Assembly (NCBI RefSeq): GCF_050947875.1
Contig: NC_134571.1
Span: forward strand, 223,954,024 to 224,018,023
DNA from: Dermacentor variabilis
Lineage: Eukaryota > Arthropoda > Arachnida > Ixodida > Ixodidae
Length of the DNA: 64,000 nt
Reading direction: 5' to 3'
Shown: positions 38,636 through 49,560 of the stretch, piece by piece
Numbering within the stretch: position 1 is the first letter of the stretch
Layout: the number at the start of each line of letters is the position of its first letter
The notes under the pieces: generated by a model
Told to the model about the DNA's origin: nothing
The model's input: the letters and a program-made list of their open reading frames with translations, nothing else
Databases searched by the model: none
Program-made: the position numbers and the translations under genes

Positions 38636-40448
38636 ATGAAAGCCTCTAACCCTACAGCTAGAATAGAACTGGCAGAACTTTCGAAGTTAATCAACAACCG
38701 TAAGACAGCATATATAAGGAAGTATAATATGGACAGAATGGAACGGTGCTCTCAGGAACGGAGGAAGCCTAAAAGCAGTGAAGAAGAAACTAGAAAGTGG
38801 CAAGAATCAGATGTATGCGTTAAGAGAGAGAGCCGGCAATATTACTACTGATATGAATGAGATTGTTCAAGTGGCAGAACAGTTCTATAGAGATTTATAC
38901 AGCACCAGTGGCCCCCAAAATGATAATGGAAGAGAGAATAGTCTAGAGAAATTCGAAATCCCACAGGTAACGCCGGAAGAAGTAAAGAAAGCCTTGGGAG
39001 CTATTCAAAAGGCGAAGGCAGCTGGGGAGGATCAGGAAACAGCAGATTTGTTGAAGGATGGTGGGCAGATTGTTCTAGAGAAACTGGCCACCCTGTATAC
39101 GCAATGCCTCACTGCTGCGAGCGTACCGGAATCTCAGAAAAACACTAACATAATCCTAATCCATAGGAAAGGGCACTCCAAAGACTTGAAACATTATAGA
39201 CCGATCAGCTTACTGTCCGTTGCTTACCAAGTATTTACTGAGGTAATTGTAAATAGAAGCAGGAACACCTTAGACTTCCGTCAACCAAAGGACCACGCAG
39301 GTTTCCGTAAAGGCTGCGCTACAATAGACCATATTCACACTATTAATCAGGTGATAGAAAAATGTGCGGAATATAACGAACCTTTATATGTAGCTTTCAT
39401 TGATTATGAGAAAGCGTTTGATTCATTCGAAACCTCACCAGTCATGGAGGCATTGCGAACTCTGGGTGTAGACAAGCCGTATGTAAATATACTGAAAGAT
39501 ATCTATAGCGGCTCCACAGCCACCTTAGTTCTCCATAAAGAAAGCAACAAAATCCCAACAAAGAAAGGCGTCAGGACGGGAGATACGATCTCTCCAATGC
39601 TATTCACAGCGTGTTTACAGGAGGTATTCAGACACCTGGATTGGGAAGAATTGGGGATACGAGTTGATGGAGAATACCTTAGTAACTTGCGATTAGCTGA
39701 TGATATTGCCTTGCTGAGTAACTCAGGGGACCAATTGCAATGCATGCTCACTGACCTGGATACGCAAAGCAGAAGGGTGGGTCTAAAAATTAATCTGCAG
39801 GAAATTAAAGTAATGTTTAACAGTCTCGGAAGGGAACAGCAGTTTACGATAGGTAGCGAGGCACTGGAAGTGGTAAGGGAATACATCTACTTAGGGCAGG
39901 TAGTGACGGCGGATCCGGATCATGAGACGGAAATAACCAGAAGAATAAGAATGGGCTGGGGTGCGTTCTGCAAGCATTCTCAGATCATAAACAGCAGGTT
40001 GCCGTTATCCCTCAAGAGAAAAGTTTATAACAGCTGTGTCTTACCAGTAGCCACCTACGGGGCAGAAAGCTGGAGGCTTACGAAAAGGGTTCTACTTTAA
40101 TTGAGGACGACGCAACGAGCTATGGAAAGAAGAATGATGGGTGTAGCGTTAAGGGATAAGAAAAAAGGAGATTGGGTGAGGGAACAAACGCGAGTTAATG
40201 ACATCTTGGGTGAATTCAAGAAAAAGAAATGGGCATGGGCAGGACATTTAATGAGGAGGGAAGAGAACGGATGGTCATTAAGGGTTACGGAATGGATTCC
40301 AAGGGGAGGGAAGCGTAGCAGGGGGCGGCAGAAAGTTAGGTGGGCGGATGAGATTAAGAAGTTTGCAGGGACGACATGGCCACAATTAGTACATGACCGG
40401 TGTTGTTGGAGAAGTATGGGAGAGGCCTTTGCCCTGCAGTGGACGTAA
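38636..40448 (+). pseudogene. RTE copy D linker and RT
   Basis: MKASNPTARIELAELSKLIN from ATG 38636 runs to 38851; the RT frame takes over at about 38745 because of one extra base compared with copies B and F (GAACGGTGCTCT against GAACATGCTCT). The RT frame runs 38778-40100 with 440 codons: HRKGHSKDLKHYRPIS, DHAGFRKGCATIDHIHT, AFIDYEKAFDSF, KKGVRTGDTISPMLF, LADD. A stop at 40100 separates the C terminus, which goes on at 40101-40448 (TTQRAMERRMMGVALRDKK, WAWAGHLMRREENGW). Confidence 0.82.
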
Positions 40449-40490
40449 CCAGGATGATGAATATGATGATGATGATGATAATGATGATAA

Positions 40491-41105
40491 GGCACTAAGG
40501 CAGCCAGTAGGTAAACTCTCCGACGTAAAAAAGGACCTAATAAAGAATCGGCAAGAAATGAAGGCTTCGAACTCAAGAGGTGAAATATAATTCGCCGAAC
40601 TGTCAAAACTCATCAACAGGGAGAAGATAAGTGATATTCGAAATTATAGCGTGAGAAAGAATGAAGAAGCAGTAAAAGATGAACGCAGCATGTGCTGAGT
40701 AAGAAGCAAACTTGGCATTGGACAAACCATGATGTACGTGCTGAACGATAAGCAGGGTAATAACATCAACAGTATCGAAGATATAGTAAAAGCAGCGGAA
40801 GAATTCTCTACTGGCGTGTTCAGCACCCAGAGCAGCCACGGTATCTCCAGTCGAAGTAGCAGTGAACAGGTTATAGAGGCTCCTTTTATAACGAGCAATG
40901 AAGTTAGAAGGGTATTGCAAGACATGAAACTGGGAAAAGCGGCAGGAGAAGATGGAATAACGGTCCATTTAATCAAAGATGGAGGAGACATTATGCTTGA
41001 CAAACTTTCGGCCTTTTATACGAACTGTCTATCGACTTCAAGAGTCCCAATGAACTGGAAGAAGGCCAACATAAATACTAATCCACAAAAAGGGACATAT
41101 AGCAA
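40491..41105 (+). mobile_element. Divergent RTE relative, middle part
   Basis: Continues the element cut at 37341: LIKNRQEMKASNSRGE, FAELSKLINREKISDIRN, then frame 40729-41105 with YVLNDKQGNNINSIEDIVKA, GKAAGEDGITVHLIKDGGDI and VPMNWKKANINTNPQKG. It breaks off at the HKKG region at about 41098, at the left edge of a gypsy fragment. Confidence 0.72.
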
Positions 41106-41406
41106 GCATGTGACGCGCCTTCGGGCATAATCTTCATTGGCGCGCCAGGCTTTGTGGCCTGGCAGGTTCGGTAGGCAACATTGTTCACCGCACCGCAATA
41201 AACACCGACGACCACAGCTGCTCGACGGTTAGTCATCCCTCATCGCCACCACGCTGCGGAGCGTCCGTCTAACGGAGGGTGCCTCGAGCCCTCCCTTGTT
41301 CACAAACCCGGGCGGATCGTGATACTGGCAACGAGGATGGGATTGAGTACCCACGGATCGTCCCACGCCACCGCGAGCGGCGAAACACGGCCCCGTTGCT
41401 GCCGCC

Positions 41407-42191
41407 ATGCCGCCGTACGGAAGACTCGAGCCATTCGAGGGAGATGGGTCCGCCTTGCCAATTTACGAGGATAAAGTCCACGTGCTCTTCCGGACTAACG
41501 ACACAACCGAGGACAAACTGCGGGACATTTTCCTGGCCAGCTGCGGGAACCGCGTCTTCAGTCTCCTGCTCGATTTTCTCAAGCCAGCCGAGCCGCATGT
41601 TAAGACGATGAGTGGGCTCCAATCCATACTGTGCTCTCATTTCGATCCAGCACCGTCCCCACTAATGGAGCGTTTCCGCTTAAACAACCTGAGCCGCCGA
41701 GAAGGAGAGACCCTCGGGCAGTTCGTTGCTGTACTGCGCGGGTTAGTGAGTGCCTGCGTTTTCGGGGACCCACTGGACTCGTTGCTCCGGGACCGTTTTG
41801 TCTGCGGCATCAACAACCCCGCCACGCAGACGCGACTACTGGAGCTTCCCGACCCCTCGCTGGACGACGCCGTGAAGGCAACGCTGGCAATGGAAGCTGC
41901 CGCCAAGGACGCCGGCGAGATTTCCCGTGCGATGGTTCACCGTCGGCGGAAGGGGCGGTCAACAAGTTGGCGACAAAAGGCAGCACCTGCGGTCGCTGTG
42001 GTGGTGCCCACTCCCCCTCACAGTGCCACTTCTCTCAAACACAATGCTTTACGTGCGGGAAAACCGGGCACCTTGCACGTGTATGCCGAAGTGGGAGGAC
42101 GAACAGCACAGCAACAGTAGCAGCCTGGTTCAAAGGGGCGTGCGGCAGCAGGCTCAAGCTCTTCCTCGGCCAGGCTCCTCGTCGTGGCTGA
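41407..42191 (+). pseudogene. gypsy Gag with two CCHC knuckles
   Basis: Starts at ATG 41407 (MPPYGRLEPFEGDGSALPIY). Capsid blocks: FRTNDTTEDKLRDIFLASCG, LQSILCSHFDPAPSPLMERF, LNNLSRREGETLGQFVAVLR, LRDRFVCGINNPATQTRLL. A shift near 41935 moves to the frame with CGRCGGAHSPSQCHF and CFTCGKTGHLARVC (nucleocapsid zinc knuckles). This is a K02A2.6-like Ty3/gypsy Gag. Confidence 0.8.
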
Positions 42192-42210
42192 GGGCCCACC
42201 AATATAAGAC

Positions 42211-42966
42211 ATGTGGTACACAGACATTGTGCCGTCGTCTGTGTCGCCGTACATGCTGTCCGCCGAAATCTGCGAGCACCCCGTTTCCATGGAGCTGGAC
42301 ACAGGGGTCAGCGTGTCTGTCATGGCCGGGAAACGGTTCAAGCGTACCTTCCCCGGCGTGTCCGTCGAGGCTTCGGGCGTGATGCTGCACAGCTACTCCG
42401 GGCAGCTCTCCCAGGTCCAGGGTCAGGCACAGGTCAGCGTTCACTGTGGCGACAGGGAGGAAACCGTTCCCCTCTACTTAACAAAGGGGTCGTCGGCGAC
42501 GTTGCTGGGCCGAAACTGGATTTATGCACTGGGCGTTCATCTGCCAGAGTACCAGGAAGCCAGCCTACATGTGGTGAAATACGTCCCCAGGCTCCTGACC
42601 GAGTTCAAGTGCCTGTTCCAGCCAGGGATGGGCACATTCGCCGGCACGACTGCTGGCACCTATGTACCTGAGGAAGCCTGGCCACCTTTTTTAAGCCTCG
42701 CCCACTGCCGTTCACCCTGAAGGATAGGGTCACCCAGGAGCTGCAACGGTTACAGCGAGAGGGCATCCTGGTGCCCGTCAAGACGCCAGAATAGGCCGCT
42801 GCTATCGTACTAGTCGTCAAGCGAGATGGCAGTCTCAGGATCTGCGGAGATTTCAAGGTTAGCATCAACCGCGTCGCTACCGTCGAGAGGTATCCGTTGC
42901 CCCGGATTGAAGATCTCTGGTCAGCGTTGTCCGGTGGACAGAAGTTTACCAAGCTCGACCTCTGCG
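42211..42966 (+). pseudogene. gypsy protease and RT N terminus
   Basis: Protease: HPVSMELDTGVSVSVMAGKR (catalytic DTG, with Val for the usual Ala), then SSATLLGRNWIYALGVHLP. A shift near 42690 leads to RT with KPRPLPFTLKDRVTQELQRL, REGILVPVKTPE then a stop, AAIVLVVKRDGSLRICGDFK and GGQKFTKLDLC, ending at the palm. The catalytic YxDD region is not present. Confidence 0.8.
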
Positions 42967-43088
42967 GTAACCCATGAACATGACAAGCAAGCTATTTCCT
43001 TCAGTGCGCATGTGCGCACTCTTTCTGTCACACCTTCCCTCTCCCTTTTCTTTATATTTCCGAGCGTGAACCCCGCCTTCTTCGGCTG

Positions 43089-43236
43089 GTACTTAATGAA
43101 AAGAGCGCAACGAAGACGCACAATTAAAAGAACCACATTGGTACTTAATGAAAAGAGCGCAACGAAGACGCAGATTAAAAGAACCACATGTACGACTGTC
43201 CGCGTCGTCATAGCGCTCTTTTCATTAAGTATGCAA
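43089..43236. repeat. 48-bp direct repeat plus inverted copy
   Basis: GGTACTTAATGAAAAGAGCG begins units at about 43090 and 43140. At 43211-43234 the sequence AGCGCTCTTTTCATTAAGTA is the inverse of the unit start. The arrangement sits in the non-coding leader ahead of a gag ORF. Confidence 0.8.
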
Positions 43237-44302
43237 AACTAACTCGCCCACATCAAGCTTCTGCTGCTTCGGCTGGTACGACTGTCTCGCTCACTACGGG
43301 AGGGGTGTTGCCTCCGCCCGTGAACCATCCTAACAGTGGCCACGGGAACCCCCACGGATACACAACAGCGGCCGGGCACCAGTCACGACACGAAGACGCC
43401 CATCAGCCCAGCCACGGCCATGGCTCTGAAGCTTCCGGATTTTATAGAGGACACACATAAGTGGCACGCATATCTCGTAAAAGTCGACGTTTACATTAAA
43501 GCAAACGAGGTTACAGACGACGCCAAGAAGAGAGACTTGTTAGTTGCAGCCTTAGGATCTAGGACCGTGGAGATCCTTTGTGGTAGAGTAGCACCTAGAA
43601 AACCGATCTCGCTAAACTATGAAGTCATTTCAACCTTGATTGAGCACTATGATGCGTCTCCTAACGAGATATCGGAAAGTTTAAAGTTCTTTCATCGAAG
43701 CCAACAAGAAGGAGAGTCTATGCAGGTGTTTATCGCAGACATTCGTAGAATAGCCCATAACTGCAATTTCTCTTCGATGTTGCAGCGAATGCTGAGGCAT
43801 CGCATCGCTTGCGGAGTGCGATCAAAAAACTTGCAGAAACAGCTACTAGCGAAGAAGGATTTGACTCTTGCGGAAGCCGAAGCACTTTCTTTAGCAGGAC
43901 AAAGCGCAGAGCTTGGTTCGCAACAGATGAACAGTCAAGGTGACGCCGTCGATGGGCTCAACTTTCAGCGGAAAGGGGAACCCGCAATATCAAGGAATGA
44001 ACCGAGTATGTCAGTGCAACAATGTAGCTGCTGTGGCAGACAAGGACATCAAGCCATTGCGTGTTCGCTGCGAAGGCGCCGGTGTTACAAATGCGGGCGA
44101 CAAGGTCACTTGGCGCGAGTATGCTCGCGAACAGTTCCCGCCCATCGAACCTTAGCGATAACGGAATGTTCAGCTGAAATTGAAAACAGCGCCAGCAATG
44201 CGTTGCAAATATGGTCAGTAAAAAGTAATGAATGTCTGGTTCCGCCCATACAGAAACTTGTCACGTGGAATGGAATTCCACTGCAGATGATAATCAGCAC
44301 CG
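43237..44302 (+). pseudogene. gypsy-like Gag with two zinc knuckles, truncated at the protease
   Basis: An open frame of 335 codons from ATG 43336 (a second ATG at 43420 begins MALKLPDFIED). Capsid-like region: WHAYLVKVDVYIKANEV, KKRDLLVAALGSRTVEIL, NEISESLKFFHRSQQEGES, MQVFIADIRRIAHNC. Two CCHC knuckles follow, CSCCGRQGHQAIAC and CYKCGRQGHLARVC. After a linker the reading IQKLVTWNGIPLQMIIST should run into DTGA but the DNA switches to RTE copy F at 44303. The last residues (ALWRPLSYGLGLC) come from RTE antisense. The gag itself has no break and is the best preserved LTR-element gene here. Confidence 0.8.
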
Positions 44303-45894
44303 CTCTTTGGCGTCCCCTTTCTTATGGATTAGGATTATGTTAGTGTTCTTCCAAGATTCCGGTACGCTCAAAGTCATGAGACATTGCGTATACAGGGTGG
44401 CCACTTTTTCGAGAACAATTTGCCCACTATCCTTCAACAAATCTGCTGTTACCTGATCCTCCCCAGCTGCCTTCCCCCTTTGCATAGCTCCCAAGGCTTT
44501 CTTTACTTCTTCGGGCGTCACTTGCGGGATTTCATATTCATCTAGACTATTCTCTCTTCCATTATCGGCGTGGGTGCCACTGGTACTGTATAAATCTCTA
44601 CAAAACTCCTCAGCCGCTTGAACTATTTCATCCATATTAGTAATGATATTGCCGGCTTTGTCTCTTAACGCATACATCTGATTATTGCCTATTCCTAGTT
44701 TCTTCTTCACTGCTTTTAGGCTTCCTCCGTTCCTGAGAGCATGTTCAATTCTATCCATATTATACTTCCTTATGTCAGCTGTCTTACGTTTCCTAAATAA
44801 TTTAGAAAGTTCTGCCAGTTCTATTCTAGCTGTAAGGTTAGAGGCTTTCATGCACTGGCGTTTCTTGATCAGATCTTTCGTCTCCTGTGATAGCTTACTG
44901 ACAGATACGTGGCACGTGGCATCCTGTCTAACGGAGTTACCACCTACTTCTACTGCACACTTCTTAATGATGCCCATAAGATTGTCGTTCATATCTTTAA
45001 CACTGAGGTCCTCTTCCTGAGTAAAGGCCGAATGTCTGTTCTGTAGCTTGATCTAGAATTCCTCTATTTTTCATCTTACCGCTAACTGATTGATCGGCTT
45101 CTTATGTACCAGTTTCTTCCGTTCCCTCATCAAGTATAGGCTAATTCGAGTTCTTACCATTCTACGGTCACTGCAGCGCGCTTTGCCGAGCACATTCACA
45201 TCTTGTATGATGCTACGGACACGCAGAGTATAAGGTCTATTTCATTTCTAGTCTCGCCATTCGGGCTCCTCCATGTACACTTTCGGCAATCCCGCTTGCG
45301 GAAGAAGGTATTCATCATCCGCATACTATTCTGTTCTGGAAACTTTACTCATAACTCTCGCCTGCTATTCGTAGTGCCTATGCCATATTCCCCCACTGAC
45401 TTGTCTCCCGCCAGCTTTTTGGCTACCCTGGCATTGAAGTCGCCCATCAGTATAGTGTATATTGTTTTGACTTTGCCCGTCGCCGATTCCACGTCTTCAT
45501 GGAAGCTTTCGACTTCCTGGTCATCATGACTGGATGTAGGGGCGTAGGGGCAATTTGCACCTGTTATTAAGTCTCACAGCAAGACCTGCCACCCTCTCGT
45601 TAATGCTATAGAATTCCTGTATGTTACCAGCTATAGTCTTATTACCCAGGAATCCGACTCCTAGTTCTCGTCTCTCCACTAAGCCCCAGTAGCGCAGGAC
45701 GTGCCCGCTTTTTGCACCGTATATGCTTCTTTCGTCCTCCTAACTTCACTGAGCCCTATTACATCCCATTTACTGTCCTCTAATAGCACTGCTAGACTCG
45801 CCTCACTAGATAACGTTGTGGCATTGTGGCCAAGTACTGCACCAGATTGGCCAATCCTGCTCTGGTGAGGGTGTGCGTTACCGGTCCTGATCAC
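44303..45894 (-). pseudogene. RTE copy F endonuclease and partial RT
   Basis: A leader deletion fuses GAVLGHNATTL to the endonuclease (45894 frame, SSEASLAVLLEDSKWDVIGL). Pieces of the nuclease follow in other frames. The frame 44992-44294 gives NDNLMGIIKKCAVEVGGNSV, a 12-residue insertion (ATCHVSVSK region) before the SQETKDLIKKRQCMKASN block, KKKLGIGNNQMYALRDKAGN and GKAAGEDQVTADLLKD, up to VPESWKNTNIILIHKKGD. Confidence 0.78.
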
Positions 45895-45969
45895 CGGGAT
45901 CAGGCCACACTTCAGGCCTGTTTATGCAATTATATCAACACGCGGATTTTTTTTAATCCGGTGGAAAAT

Positions 45970-46043
45970 TGCGCGGCACCGGTATTCGAACCACGGTCCG
46001 CTTGAACGCGAGGTGGATGTTCTACCTCTACGCCATCGCTGCA
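45970..46043 (-). promoter_or_regulatory. tRNA-like head of RTE copy F
   Basis: On the minus strand TGGCGTAGAGGTAGAA is the A-box-like part and GGTTCGAATACC (45992-45981) a near-consensus B box. The head starts GATGCAGCGATGGCGTAG, close to the start of copy C. Confidence 0.75.
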
Positions 46044-46640
46044 TCTTCCTGGAACGCTTAGCAGATACCAAATACAGCAACGACAGTCGAGGAAGAACGT
46101 GGCTAATGTGCCAGTAAAGAGTGGGAATATAGTGAGCTTCAAAGTGTAATAGCGACAAAAATAAGGAAAAGGAAGGAACATGCTCGTTGGAAAGAAAGAA
46201 ACCGAAATACTGGTGGAACACGGAGATACGAGGAGCGATCGCCAAACGGAAGAAAGCATCCCTAAAGCATAGGTAGATAAAAAAGCGCAGTTGCCACAGT
46301 GTAAAGTAGCCCGAAAATGGGAGATATCCCGGAAAAAGAACTGTGGTTCATATAGTGGTGCAGGTCCAGATAAAAGGCGAAGGGGAACGTTGGTTGTCAG
46401 AAAGACGTGAGAAAAAGAAGGCTCTGCCTAGAGTACTTTGGGACGGGTAAACTTTTTAGTCATGAAGTCTTGAACAATATGACAACATATCCTAGACGAA
46501 GATGGAAATAAACTGGAAGGGTAGGCGACATTAAATTATATCGGAAAAATAACAGCCGTATCTTTCCAAAGCAATGACGACGTTGTACATGAGGGAAAAA
46601 AGAACATGAAAGGGAGCCAGATGGAAAAGGAGCTGGTGCT
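46044..46640 (+). other. Probably decayed LINE linker region
   Basis: One frame reads WWNTEIRGAIAKRKKASLKHR (spread over 46215-46275), like the segment between endonuclease and RT of several LINEs. Stops are frequent, and no RT block can be seen. Purine-rich on the plus strand. Confidence 0.35.
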
Positions 46641-47339
46641 CAGAAATTTGCTGACAAAATATGTCGTTCCGCTTGGATTCCGGAAGCTCAAGCCTGCTGA
46701 ATGCGATACCCATGGACGTTATAGGGTCCAGCAGGTACACGCTTTTGCGTGGCGACGCCGGCTTATGTGACTCGATTCCGCCTGAACACGCTGCATTCGT
46801 GCAATGGGAGACAAGGGCCCCGGCTTCGTTCGGAAGCGTTGGCTCGGAGGGGTGCCGGTCCAAAGCGTCCGGGTCTGGCCCGGTTACGCTGTAACGGTAG
46901 TAGCGGTGACGGTAGCACTGTAACGTCAATGCCCTGCGCGGGTGGCGGTCTGAGGACTCGCGCAAATGCTTTAGCGAGGTGCGCGCCACGTGATTCGTTT
47001 CAACAACAAAAGGCACTCCGTCGACGTAGCGATCACTCGGCAGGGCAGACAGGCCTATGGCGACTAGCGTCCACCACGGGAGGCCTCACACTAGCCCGAC
47101 ATTGCTCCATTTTTGTGAGCGACAACACCAGCAGCGCAGCTGCGGTGTGCAGTGGCGGTTGCTCTGGGCGACGCTCATAGAGTGCCTGCCGGGACGTGCA
47201 TGCTTGTGGCCCGAAGGGACCGGCGGACAGATTCATGCAAAACTGCAAAAAGGTTGCTTGCCAGGCCCACTGAGGCCGGACAGCGGATCGCAGCCGCCGG
47301 TGGAGTGGAATGCCTCCAGCCACGACGAAGCAGCTCCGC

Positions 47340-48236
47340 AGTTAGAGGGCTCGCGCAGCTGGGGCCGTAGGACTGCACTGCGGTTGGGCATCTGACAGCG
47401 CATATAGCACTGCCACGAAGAGCATTCCTACAGCTTGCAGAATTGTGCGCCGCCTCAAGCGACAGAACCTGCTGCTCAGCAGAGGAAGGGGCAATAGCCC
47501 TGGCCATTGTCCACGCCTCGACCCTTTCCGCACAAGACACCCCCATCACCATAGTGACAGACTCGCAGGCAGCCTGCCGGGCCTTCGGGCAAGGACTCGT
47601 GATTGCACACACACATCGAATTCTTTCCTCTGTCCCCCCTCCCACGTTACCTAGGGTGCGTATCGTCTGCACTCCTGGACACGCCTCTCTGCATGGTAAT
47701 GAACGCGTTAATGCGGCAGCCCGAGATCTGACTGGCCGGGCACCATCGGAAGAGCTGTCCAACCCAGACGACGCACCCCCAGAGCCCCTAGAGTACACCG
47801 AGACGCTCGAGTACTACCGACAAAGTCGCCATAACTATGCCCCTCCTCATCCTTCGCTTAATAGGGCGGGTGCCGCTGTCTGGTGGCAACTGCAGACCAA
47901 TTCCTTTCCTTGTTTCCACATGCTACATATCTTTCATCCCACCCTGTACCCTTCCTATTGTCCCCACTGTGGGGCCAAACCCACGGTGTATCACTCCATA
48001 TGGGAATGGCCTAACCCTTCAGGTGTTCCTCCTATACCCAACCCTACCCTTTCCTCTTGGGAGTCTGCGCTGCTCAGCACAAGCCAGCAGGAACAGCAAC
48101 GACTGATTCAGCGGGCTCGCGAAGTCGCGCATGGCAATGGAGCCCTGGACTGAGGGCCCCATTCACCGAGGAAATTTTCTACTTGCTTTGCGAAATAAAC
48201 GTTTATTCTCTCTCTCTCTCTCCCTCTCTCCGCAAC
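47340..48236 (+). mobile_element. I-clade LINE 3' end
   Basis: RNase H end of an I-group LINE, a 3' UTR, AATAAA at 48193 and a (TC)n tail at 48209-48230. It is related to the insert at 29889-31521 (both end in GALD) but is another family. The 5' edge cannot be fixed; RT-like sequence upstream of 47340 is too decayed to name. Confidence 0.7.
47443..48153 (+). CDS. I-clade RNase H domain, 236 codons open
   Basis: The frame is open but its start is inside a longer ancient ORF, since LQLAELCAASSDRT just upstream is already in style. RNase H residues: SAEEGAIALAIVHA (Glu), ITIVTDSQAACRAF (Asp), VRIVCTPGHASLHGNERVN (His and last Asp replaced by Asn at the N of ERVN). The C-terminal Cys motif is YCPHCGAKPTVYHSIWEW, where a final Cys is replaced by Trp, and the tail ends GNGALD. 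The N-terminal DG-type Asp is missing. Probably a non-functional remnant. Confidence 0.68.
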   Translation: MCAASSDRTCCSAEEGAIALAIVHASTLSAQDTPITIVTDSQAACRAFGQGLVIAHTHRILSSVPPPTLPRVRIVCTPGHASLHGNERVNAAARDLTGRAPSEELSNPDDAPPEPLEYTETLEYYRQSRHNYAPPHPSLNRAGAAVWWQLQTNSFPCFHMLHIFHPTLYPSYCPHCGAKPTVYHSIWEWPNPSGVPPIPNPTLSSWESALLSTSQQEQQRLIQRAREVAHGNGALD

Positions 48237-49283
48237 GGAGGACTCAGGCATCGACGCGGGCCGCAAAGGGGACTGCTCCGACGCCATGCCGAAACCTAGC
48301 TGGGTGCCAGATATGTGTGGGTGTTGATGCTAACGCACCCGGAAACATCTAGGTAAGGTCTAAGGAGACGCGTAGCTTGTCCCCACTCCACAGCGCACGC
48401 AAAAGGGCGCCGCGGCGAGTTCGCTAACTCAGCGGCAAGGCGTAGAGACGACTCCAGCCGTGGTAGAAACGAATCGAATTTATTCCCTGTTATGTACAAA
48501 ATTCATTTACGATACACAGATTAGGCACTAGGGTGGCAGTAGCAGGCTACGGGTGAAAGCTCCGAGGAAGCCCGCTCCTCCACACAGGCTCTTCCGAGCT
48601 AGATTCGCCACTCAAAAGGGGTTCAAAGGGGCGCGGAACAAAGCGCGTCCGAGAGCCGAGAGCACCTGACGGTGAACCTGTCGGGCGAAGGCGCCCGCCT
48701 ACTGGAGGGGAGAGTCGCCCAAAGAGGGCGAGAGGGGCCCGCTCCTCGGGCGCTGTTCGTACGGGCGGCGCGTAACGTGGGCCGCGCACGCAAGCTGCAC
48801 GCTCCGCCTGCTGCTCTTGTTTAATGCAGGGTGGAAAGCTGATGAAAAGTTTCACTTGGGGACTGCTTGCTTGCATGAGGAGTGTTTATGATTTTATCGC
48901 TGAATCATTAGGAATTCTGCGGCGCGAATGTGCAGCACACTTCATTCGTAGGTTTAAGTTAGCTTTAGCATACACAGCGAGTGAAAGTGGCCCCTATTTC
49001 TCAGCGACATGCACGAAAGCGACGTGATCCTACATGGTCTTGCCAATTTTCTCTCACTGGCGACGTTGCCTAACTAGGCTTGTGTGCAACCTCGACCCGA
49101 TAAATCGTCCAAGAAACAGGTAGTGTTTACAGCTCAGTGAATTCTTCCCTTCTTAAAAAAAAAAAAAATCCGCAGACTGTTACTCTCCTGTAACACGCAA
49201 AGGAGAAACCCCCCTGCACACATGGTAATGCATTAAGTTATTCGAACGGAGGGGTCAGACTTATTGCAAGATATAACGAGCTG
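48237..49283. other. GC-rich, unassigned
   Basis: 48290-48830 is CG-rich with a minus-strand AATAAATTCG at about 48480, which suggests the 3' end of a minus-strand element (LTR or LINE) that I cannot identify. An A13 run lies near 49157. No gene seen. Confidence 0.4.
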
Positions 49284-49560
49284 TATTGCGAAGTAAACGT
49301 ATCGCGCTTTCGTTTTGTTTCGTTCACTCTTTCTCCCCTCTTTTGTCTTTATTTGTTGTATCTTCCTATGGGGGGGGGGGGTCCTCTCGTTATCTCTTTC
49401 TTTCGTTCCTTGTTTCGTTCTTTTTGTCGTTCGCTGTTTCGTTCTTTCATTCGTTATTTATTTCTTTTGTTTCTTCATTCATATGCAGCCATTCCACCTT
49501 TGCTTGCAAGTTATTTGCCATTCCAGATTGTTTTTTTCTTTTGGGGGGGCGGGGTATGGA
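49284..49560. repeat. Pyrimidine-rich low-complexity tract
   Basis: TTTCGTTC-like units over about 200 bp, with a long G run near 49371-49381 and a shorter one at 49543-49549. Open frames in it are artefacts of composition. Confidence 0.75.

Larger units (their letters stand above)
37342..40490 (+). mobile_element. RTE-clade LINE, copy D
   Basis: Starts just inside the tRNA-like head (only its last few bases, GCGCAAT, remain) and ends in a (GAT)n microsatellite at 40452-40490. Full endonuclease and RT region present. It carries the shared TGA-ATG break (38633) and the 1-nt shift (near 38742). Its catalytic motif reads LADD instead of FADD. Confidence 0.88.
41106..42966 (+). mobile_element. 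Ty3/gypsy fragment: LTR end to RT start
   Basis: Left part (41106-41320) is probably LTR: it has AATAAA near 41198 and is followed by CTGGCAACGAGGATGGG at 41326, the expected place and style of a primer-binding site. Gag, two zinc knuckles, protease and the start of RT follow; the rest of pol is missing. Three frame changes and one stop. The left LTR edge is not clear. Confidence 0.7.
44303..46043 (-). mobile_element. RTE-clade LINE, copy F (3' half missing)
   Basis: The minus strand has a tRNA-like head, leader, endonuclease and the first part of RT; it ends at 44303 within the HKKGDAK region and is joined directly to the gypsy gag, so it is a deletion or recombination edge and not a normal 3' end. 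It has no TGA-ATG break (reads KKRQCMKASN) and no 1-nt shift, so it groups with copy B. Confidence 0.82.
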
